64,000 nucleotides of DNA. Origin: Allocoprobacillus sp002160865. Its GTDB lineage: Bacteria; Bacillota_I; Bacilli_A; Erysipelotrichales; Coprobacillaceae. Positions 58,949 through 64,000 of this stretch are shown in pieces; position 1 is the first letter of the stretch, and the number at the start of each line of letters is the position of its first letter. The notes under the pieces were generated by a model. The model ran no database searches. It was not told the DNA's origin and saw only the letters and a program-made list of their open reading frames with translations. Both the position numbers and the translations under genes were made by a program. Location of the stretch: positions 1,302,001-1,366,000 of the forward strand of contig NZ_AP031415.1 in assembly GCF_042850985.1 (NCBI RefSeq). The letters are read 5' to 3'.

Positions 58949-60651
58949 AACAATTAACATTAGAAGATTATGCAATTATTCAACCTTATTTAGATAAAGC
59001 CAATTATGAAGGTTATAACTCTAATTTTGTAACGATGATGATGTGGAATCACGAATATCATATTCAATATGAAATCCATGAGCATTTTTTAGTCATGCTG
59101 CATCATTATAAAGATACTTATTTTTGGGCTATGCCTTTTACGACCCCTGAATATTATCAGGAAGCTTTGGAATATATGAAACAATATAGTCATGATCATG
59201 GTTTTCCTTTGATGATTGACTGTGCTATAGAAAGTTTTGTTTCAACCATTCAAAACAGTGATTTTTCTTTACAATATTTATTTGAAAGAACACCCTATAA
59301 TGATGATTACATTTATGATAAAGAAATGCTTCAAACTTTATCTGGTAAGAAAATGCAAAAAAGACGTAATCATTATAATGCTTTCCTCAAAAATTATCCT
59401 GATTATGAATACCGTGATTTAGATATGACGAATGATTTTGATACTATTTTATCATGTTTGAATAGATGGGAAGGGGAAAAAGAAGGAATCAGTGAATCAA
59501 TGACAAGTGAAGTCAGAGGAATTATGTCATTACTTTCATCTAAACATCTTTTACCAATACATATTGGTGGCATTTTTATTAATCATCAACTAGAAGCATT
59601 TATTATTGCTTCTCGATTAAATCATTCAACAATACAAATTCATGTTGAAAAAGCCAATAAAGATATAAGAGGTTTATATCCAGCCATATTAAAAGAGCTT
59701 CTTGAACATCATTATCATGAAGAAAAATGGGTAAATAGGGAAGAAGATATGGGATTAGAAAATTTAAGACGTTCTAAGCAATCACTTCATCCTGTAAAAA
59801 TGGTGAAAAAATATCGAATATATGAAAGAAATATAACAATTCAAAAAGCCAAAGAAGAAGATCAGCAACAAATTATAGACTTATGGAAAACATGTTTTTT
59901 AGATGAAACAGAAAAATCTACACATTTCTATTTTCAGTATTTATACAACAAAAATCATACTTATATTTTAAAAAACAATTCACAAATTATATCAGCTTTA
60001 CAGATTGTTCCTATGCCAATTATGAAAAACAATACGCCAAAGAATTGTTATTTTATATTAGGAGTCTGTACACATCCTGCATACCAAAAACAAGGAATGA
60101 TGAAGCAGTTAATGCAATATGTTTTAAAAGAATATGATAATCAAGATATCTACTTACAAGCTTATCATCCAGAAATTTATCGTCCATTTGGCTTTAATGC
60201 ATCGCATTATCATCAGATTATCACTATTGATCAAGACATTTTACAAGATCAAGAAAAATGGAATATCAGCCATGATTACCATTTATTAGAAGACTATTAC
60301 AGACAGTTTACCAAACATTTTGATGAATATCGTATTCGTGATGAATCATACTGGAATCTTTTTATCAAAAGATGTGAAAGTTTTGAAGATCACATGATTA
60401 TATTTAAAGATTTAGGATATTTGATATATCATAAGGATGAAGATAAGATTTATATTAGTGAAGCTATTTATCTTTATCAAGAAGCATTAATTCAAATGTT
60501 ATCCTATTTTAAAGGAGCATCAAATATAGAATTAGAATGTGATTTAACTGTTGATTTACCATGTAAATCTCGTTATATCATAACAATGATGGATAATCAT
60601 TTGAATCAAGATAGACTAGACTCACATAATTATATTAACGAAGTATACTAA
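58945..60651 (+). CDS. DUF2156 (LPG-synthase-like) and GNAT acyltransferase fusion
   Basis: A 568-residue protein with two acyltransferase-type halves. Residues 1 to about 290 match DUF2156, the soluble domain of lysylphosphatidylglycerol synthase (MprF) in tandem-GNAT form: YEGYNSNFVTMMMWNHEY, MQKRRNHYNAFLKNYPDYEYR, RWEGEKEG, and EDMGLENLRRSKQSLHPVKMVKKY at the end. Residues from about 300 form another GNAT, with LGVCTHPAYQKQGMMKQLMQYVLKEY as the acetyl-CoA loop and an Eis-like C-terminal tail. No membrane helices are present, so it is not a full MprF. Start ATG 58945 overlaps the DUF815 stop. Substrate unknown. Confidence 0.85.
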   Translation: MKQLTLEDYAIIQPYLDKANYEGYNSNFVTMMMWNHEYHIQYEIHEHFLVMLHHYKDTYFWAMPFTTPEYYQEALEYMKQYSHDHGFPLMIDCAIESFVSTIQNSDFSLQYLFERTPYNDDYIYDKEMLQTLSGKKMQKRRNHYNAFLKNYPDYEYRDLDMTNDFDTILSCLNRWEGEKEGISESMTSEVRGIMSLLSSKHLLPIHIGGIFINHQLEAFIIASRLNHSTIQIHVEKANKDIRGLYPAILKELLEHHYHEEKWVNREEDMGLENLRRSKQSLHPVKMVKKYRIYERNITIQKAKEEDQQQIIDLWKTCFLDETEKSTHFYFQYLYNKNHTYILKNNSQIISALQIVPMPIMKNNTPKNCYFILGVCTHPAYQKQGMMKQLMQYVLKEYDNQDIYLQAYHPEIYRPFGFNASHYHQIITIDQDILQDQEKWNISHDYHLLEDYYRQFTKHFDEYRIRDESYWNLFIKRCESFEDHMIIFKDLGYLIYHKDEDKIYISEAIYLYQEALIQMLSYFKGASNIELECDLTVDLPCKSRYIITMMDNHLNQDRLDSHNYINEVY

Positions 60652-60653
60652 TG

Positions 60654-60684
60654 AAGAAGCAAAAAAATGCTTCTTTTTTTTTAT
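60654..60684 (+). terminator. terminator of DUF815 operon
   Basis: Stem AAGAAGCA/TGCTTCTT with an A-rich loop and long T-run. Confidence 0.85.
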
Positions 60685-60726
60685 GTAAAGTCTACTTATT
60701 TAGGGGAGTTATTTGGAACATAATAA

Positions 60727-60756
60727 AAAAAGTCTTTGTTAAGAATAAGACTTTTT
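60727..60756. terminator. hairpin with A/T flanks in the intergenic gap
   Basis: Perfect 10-bp stem AAAAAGTCTT/AAGACTTTTT. It can act in either direction and may end the minus-strand spoIIM-xerD-deoB transcript after the small membrane protein gene. A 16-bp palindrome (CATAATAT/ATATTATG) lies at 60775-60790. Confidence 0.65.
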
Positions 60757-60796
60757 AAAATATACACAACTTCGCATAATATATATTATGTGATTT

Positions 60797-61066
60797 TTAT
60801 AGACATTTCATAATGAAAGCATATGTCGTTATTATTGTTATAATAATGATAAGTAAAACAATATATATAAAGATATAGCTATGATTCTTTTGATATTGAT
60901 GATATGCAGCTAAAAAAGAACAGATATATAACAATAAAGCAATAATATATTGTATTGTTATAAAGAACAGATTATTCAATGATAATCCAAAAATAAAAAG
61001 TAATGTTCCTATTAAAGTGCCACCAAGAGTTATCATGATGGCACGTCTGATTTCCTTTATATTCAT
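60797..61066 (-). CDS. small three-helix membrane protein, unrecognised
   Basis: An 89-residue protein made almost entirely of three hydrophobic helices (residues about 9-30, 34-54 and 62-84), with a short charged N-terminus NIKEIRRA. I know no family for it. AGAGGATT precedes the ATG, which is 11 bases after the deoB stop, so it is probably the last gene of the spoIIM-xerD-deoB operon. It could be a small sporulation or membrane-stress protein, but nothing in the sequence shows that. Confidence 0.6.
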   Translation of the reverse strand: MNIKEIRRAIMITLGGTLIGTLLFIFGLSLNNLFFITIQYIIALLLYICSFLAAYHQYQKNHSYIFIYIVLLIIIITIITTYAFIMKCL

Positions 61067-61077
61067 TTTTTAATCCT

Positions 61078-62262
61078 CTAAACAATTTGATCTAGAAGTG
61101 AATCGCCAATTCCAGGATTTTCAACTTGGAAATTATCAGCAATCGTTGCACCTATCACAGCATAGCTTTTGAGCAATCCTAAGTGTTTTGGCATTTGTAA
61201 TGATTTGCTATATATAATGAGTGGTACATTTTCACGTGTATGATCAGTTCCTTTATAAGTTGGATCATTACCATGATCTGCTGTAATCATAAGTAAATCA
61301 TCACTATCCAAATGATATAACAACTGTTCTAATTGATGATCAAATTCTACAATAGCTTGTCCATATCCTTCAGGATTTCTACGATGTCCATAAACCGCAT
61401 CGAAATCAACTAAATTCAAGAAAGCTAACCCTGTAAAATCTTCTTTAGCAATTTCTATTGTCTTTTCCATACCATCATGATTAGAAACAGTTTTGACTTT
61501 ACGTGTAATTCCCTGATCCACAAAAATATCTGGTATTTTTCCTATTCCGATGACTTCAATCTGATTTTCCTTTAAGCTATCTAAAACAGTCTTCCCAAAA
61601 GGTTTTAAGGCTAAATCATGACGATTTGCCGTTCTCACAAATTCGCCTTTCTTTTTTCCTACATAAGGTCTAGCAATGATACGTCCTACTTTCCATCTTT
61701 CATCCATTGCAATTTCCCTTGCAATTTCACAGGCACGATAAAGTTCATCTAATGGAATAATATCTTCATTAGCAGCGATTTGAAAAACAGAATCTGCGGA
61801 TGTATAAACAATCCAGTCCCCTGTTTGAATCTGATGTTCACCCCAGTCATCTAAAATTTTTGTTCCACTTTCTGCATAATTTCCAACACATTTACGTCCA
61901 GTCTTTTCTTCAAATAATTCAATGAATTCTTTAGGAAAACCTGTTTCTGTAAATGTTTTAAATGGTTTTGTAATATGTAATCCCATCATTTCCCAATGAC
62001 CAGTCATTGTATCTTTCCCATTAGATACTTCTTCAAGACGGGCAGTATAGGCAAGTTGATTCTTTAAAGCATGGATTCCTTTAAAGTTTCCAATATTTCC
62101 TAATCCCATACCTTCTAAACAGGGAACATCCAATCCCCCTACTTTTTCACAAATATGACCAAGTGTATTGGCTCCTAAATCATCAAATTGTTGGGCATCA
62201 TGTGCATCACCAATACCTAATGAATCTAACACAATTAAAAATACACGTTTATATTTTTTCAT
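61078..62262 (-). CDS. deoB: phosphopentomutase
   Basis: Interconverts ribose-1-phosphate and ribose-5-phosphate (and the deoxy forms), linking nucleoside salvage to the pentose pathway; this suits the nucleoside importer at 30.5-35.3 kb. The 394 residues belong to the alkaline phosphatase superfamily. The N-terminal VLDSLGIGDAHDA carries the first metal Asp, GHWEMMGL precedes the mid-domain, and TADHGNDPTYKGTDHTRE near residue 330 has the paired metal ligands. Start ATG 62262 after GAAAGGAAT; the frame runs open 83 codons further upstream, but that part overlaps xerD and is not coding. It overlaps the xerD end by 14 bases. The xerD-drm order matches Bacillus. Confidence 0.94.
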   Translation of the reverse strand: MKKYKRVFLIVLDSLGIGDAHDAQQFDDLGANTLGHICEKVGGLDVPCLEGMGLGNIGNFKGIHALKNQLAYTARLEEVSNGKDTMTGHWEMMGLHITKPFKTFTETGFPKEFIELFEEKTGRKCVGNYAESGTKILDDWGEHQIQTGDWIVYTSADSVFQIAANEDIIPLDELYRACEIAREIAMDERWKVGRIIARPYVGKKKGEFVRTANRHDLALKPFGKTVLDSLKENQIEVIGIGKIPDIFVDQGITRKVKTVSNHDGMEKTIEIAKEDFTGLAFLNLVDFDAVYGHRRNPEGYGQAIVEFDHQLEQLLYHLDSDDLLMITADHGNDPTYKGTDHTRENVPLIIYSKSLQMPKHLGLLKSYAVIGATIADNFQVENPGIGDSLLDQIV

Positions 62263-63172
62263 TTTTCTTATTCCTTTCTTGCATTCTTGGATGTAATTGT
62301 CGATAGTCTTCGATAGTTTTTCTTTGAGAAACATGTGTATATATCGTTGTTGTTGAAATATCACTATGTCCAAGCATTTCTTGAATAGAACGTAAATCTG
62401 CATCATGTTCAAGCAAATGTGTCGCAAAAGTATGTCGTAATGTATGAGGACTAATATGTTTTGATAAAGGACTTTTTTGTACAATTCTTTGCAGGATATG
62501 ATAAAAATCATCTCTTGTCATTGGTTTTCCTTTTTGAGTTAGAAACAGATAAGGACTTGAACCATATAAACATAATGTATCACGATAATTTTCAATGTAT
62601 TCTTTTAAAAGAACACAACATTGATTATTCATTGGCACAATTCTTTCTTTATTTCCTTTCCCTATACATCTGACAAAGCCTTTTTGAATATTGACATTTT
62701 GCAATGTTAAATGGCACATTTCACTCACACGCAAACCACAGGCATATAAAATTTCTACCATACAGCGATTTCGAGATGAAGTAGCATCTTTAACTTCTAT
62801 TGAATCTAATAAAGCCATGACTTCCTTTTCACTTAAAACTTGTGGTAGATATTTCTTACGTTTAGGCATATCAAAAGCACTCATCATATTTTTAGAAATT
62901 ATTTTTTCTTTCATCAAAAATTGATAAAATTGTCTTAATGAAATCATATGTCGATCAATCGTCGTATCACTGTGTTTTTGATGAAGTCGTTTCAAATAGG
63001 CATAAACATGATCTTGAGTGACATCTTCAATAGACTGAATTTGATAGGTCTGATAAACAAAATCAAGAAAATGGCTGATATCTCTTTGATAGGCAACTAC
63101 AGTATGTTGGCTATAATTTTTTTCAACAATCATATATTCATGATATTCTCTCAGGGCATCCTTGCATTTCAA
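62249..63172 (-). CDS. xerD: tyrosine recombinase XerD
   Basis: Site-specific recombinase that resolves chromosome dimers at dif with XerC. The 307 residues have an N-terminal SAM-like core-binding domain (HEYMIVEKNYSQHTVVAYQRDI) and a catalytic domain. The RKHRH-Y residues are visible: Arg in CGLRVSEM near 150, Lys in GKGNKERIVPM, HxxR in HTLRHTFATHLL near 243, His in LGHSDISTT and the nucleophilic Tyr in TIYTHVS near 278. The start is TTG 63172, five bases after GGTGAT; the first in-frame ATG (63133) would remove a conserved helix. Between spoIIM and deoB, as in Bacillus (spoIIM-fur-ripX-drm), it is the chromosomal XerD, not a mobile integrase. Confidence 0.93.
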   Translation of the reverse strand: MKCKDALREYHEYMIVEKNYSQHTVVAYQRDISHFLDFVYQTYQIQSIEDVTQDHVYAYLKRLHQKHSDTTIDRHMISLRQFYQFLMKEKIISKNMMSAFDMPKRKKYLPQVLSEKEVMALLDSIEVKDATSSRNRCMVEILYACGLRVSEMCHLTLQNVNIQKGFVRCIGKGNKERIVPMNNQCCVLLKEYIENYRDTLCLYGSSPYLFLTQKGKPMTRDDFYHILQRIVQKSPLSKHISPHTLRHTFATHLLEHDADLRSIQEMLGHSDISTTTIYTHVSQRKTIEDYRQLHPRMQERNKKNEKI

Positions 63173-63230
63173 AATACATCACCATTCATATTATAACAAT
63201 TTTTGTCATAAAAAACCACTAAAGACACCT

Positions 63231-63800
63231 TTAAAATAGAGGAACAACATATAATCGAAAAGCTAGTGAAAGCGTTAAAAGAATAAGTGTTGCTATTATA
63301 AAATTAAGTCTATAATTTAAAATACTTTGAATATGAAAATTCTGTTCGATATAAAAATTCACCAAAGTAACATAACTAGAAATATATAATCCAATATAAG
63401 TAATGACATATACTATCATCAATTCTAAAATCATTTCACATAACATCAATAAAACAATCATAAACTGGATTTGAACATTCATAACAACATATTGCATTGA
63501 AAAAGAAATCTGAAGTCCTTTTAGAAAACAAATAAATAATAAACCTATTTGACCCATATAACTTGTACTTAAATATGTACATATAAAAATCATTATACCA
63601 CTTTGAATGAGATATAATTGATAATGATTTTGATAATTTTCTATATTAAAATAAAAGAAAGAATGAAAGAATTGTTGAATCATAGGCTGTGTATGTTTAT
63701 ATTGATAAAAACCAAATAAAAATCCCATTATGATAGTTGTCGTTATCACTATAAGGAAATACTTCTTATCTTGAATAAAACGTTGTAAAAAAACACTCAT
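63231..63800 (-). CDS. spoIIM: stage II sporulation protein M
   Basis: Membrane subunit of the SpoIID-SpoIIM-SpoIIP machine that remodels septal peptidoglycan during engulfment. The 189 residues have five to six hydrophobic helices. The family signature in helix 3 (QIGLLFICFLKGLQISFSMQYVV) resembles the SpoIIM FxxGLxLG region, and the C-terminal helices are followed by a short tail. Start ATG 63800 after AGAGGTGATAAC; an earlier in-frame start at 63821 lies before that site. Position directly upstream of xerD-deoB supports the assignment, as in Bacillus. Helical membrane families are easy to confuse, so synteny carries much of the weight. Confidence 0.85.
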   Translation of the reverse strand: MSVFLQRFIQDKKYFLIVITTTIIMGFLFGFYQYKHTQPMIQQFFHSFFYFNIENYQNHYQLYLIQSGIMIFICTYLSTSYMGQIGLLFICFLKGLQISFSMQYVVMNVQIQFMIVLLMLCEMILELMIVYVITYIGLYISSYVTLVNFYIEQNFHIQSILNYRLNFIIATLILLTLSLAFRLYVVPLF

Positions 63801-63838
63801 GTTATCACCTCTATAAAACATATGAGCGTTCTTTAAAG

Positions 63839-64000
63839 TTATTCATTATTTTTAAGATATTTTTTTTGAATATCTTGATTTTTAATAAGTGAAGAAGCTT
63901 TCATGACTTTTGTATCAGAAAGATTTTCATTCAATTGTGAAATCAGTTGATCAGTTGGAGTTTCTTTTTGTATTTGACTTTGTGTGGAGTGAAATAAAGA
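63839..64000 (-). CDS. 3' end of an unrecognised gene, continues beyond window
   Basis: The minus strand is open from the window edge to a TAA at 63841-63839, giving 53 residues. They are polar and helical, with no membrane segment, ending in SSLIKNQDIQKKYLKNNE. The 38-base gap to spoIIM has no terminator, so it is probably upstream in the same operon. The Bacillus counterpart at this place is a small gene (yqkK) or, in other Firmicutes, a Nudix hydrolase, but this C-terminus is too short to identify. Confidence 0.55.
   Translation of the reverse strand, partial: SLFHSTQSQIQKETPTDQLISQLNENLSDTKVMKASSLIKNQDIQKKYLKNNE

Noticed and set aside
62263..62511. N-terminal extension of DeoB
   Set aside because: The extra 83 codons overlap xerD in another frame; the family's start and a ribosome binding site are at 62262.
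62249..63172. Tyrosine recombinase as a phage or ICE integrase
   Set aside because: Length, motifs and the spoIIM-xerD-deoB context identify chromosomal XerD.
1..64000. CRISPR arrays, restriction systems, prophage or toxin-antitoxin modules
   Set aside because: No regularly spaced repeats, Cas, restriction, phage structural or paired toxin genes were found; the lone XRE gene at 54546 has no partner.

Overview
The window is AT-rich, densely coded bacterial DNA using the standard code (TGA as stop), with GAGGTGAT/AAGGAGG-type ribosome binding sites, frequent GTG and TTG starts, and U-tract terminators after most operons. Gene content and order are those of a low-GC, spore-forming Firmicute. 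Sporulation genes include dpaAB, spoIIIE, sigK, spoIIM, gerE-like and gerM-like genes and a candidate sirA. Several blocks match the Bacillus subtilis map in shortened form. The NadD-YqeK fusion and the very low GC suggest an Erysipelotrichia-like gut bacterium, but that placement is inference.

Layout. 1-6.0 kb: partial pepD, an rlmCD-type rRNA methyltransferase, and an uppP locus split by an IS1634-family insertion flanked by a 606-bp direct repeat. The downstream repeat copy preserves an intact uppP. 6.0-12.2 kb: a GNAT enzyme, a membrane-anchored MutS-like ATPase, two hemolysin III paralogues around a divergent DUF1836 regulator, lspA, rluD-type pseudouridine synthase and dCMP deaminase. 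12.3-22.9 kb: an RNase HIII homologue with replaced catalytic residues, then cvpA, mutS2, uvrC, gerE-like, a degenerate VanY-like protein, murI, gerM-like, a YfcE phosphodiesterase and an unknown gene. 23.0-38 kb: tRNA-Arg(UCU), dgkA, unknown genes, dpaAB, an RNase J2-like gene, spoIIIE, a Bmp/Nup nucleoside importer whose ATPase carries one in-frame stop, and the ymfF/ymfH M16 pair. 38-47 kb: a structured RNA before ynzC, then tkt, sirA candidate, yneF, a phosphatase, plsY, parE, parC. 47-54.4 kb: sigK, then yqeH-yhbY-nadD/yqeK-rsfS-yqeM-mtnN-U32 peptidase. 54.5-64 kb: an XRE regulator, a second phosphodiesterase, an orphan PTS IIB gene with an 18-bp palindrome over its promoter, ACT/DUF711, DUF815 and DUF2156-GNAT genes, then deoB, xerD and spoIIM on the minus strand and the 3' end of one more gene.

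How the genes fit together. Most of the window is housekeeping: ribosome assembly and rRNA/tRNA modification, DNA topology and repair, the undecaprenyl carrier cycle (uppP, dgkA), wall precursors (murI) and nucleosides (nup, deoB, dCMP deaminase). A dispersed late-sporulation set is layered on it: SigK, DpaAB making dipicolinate, GerE-like and GerM-like proteins, SpoIIM and SpoIIIE.

The strongest observations are: (1) the IS1634-type insertion with a 606-bp target duplication that regenerates uppP; (2) a compact structured RNA between a good promoter and ynzC, ending in a U-tract right before the ynzC ribosome binding site; (3) enzyme-family genes that keep the fold but lack catalytic residues (RNase HIII, VanY, RNase J, MutS2 Smr domain); (4) a single nonsense codon in the nucleoside-importer ATPase; (5) unusual translation-start layouts at dgkA and tkt.
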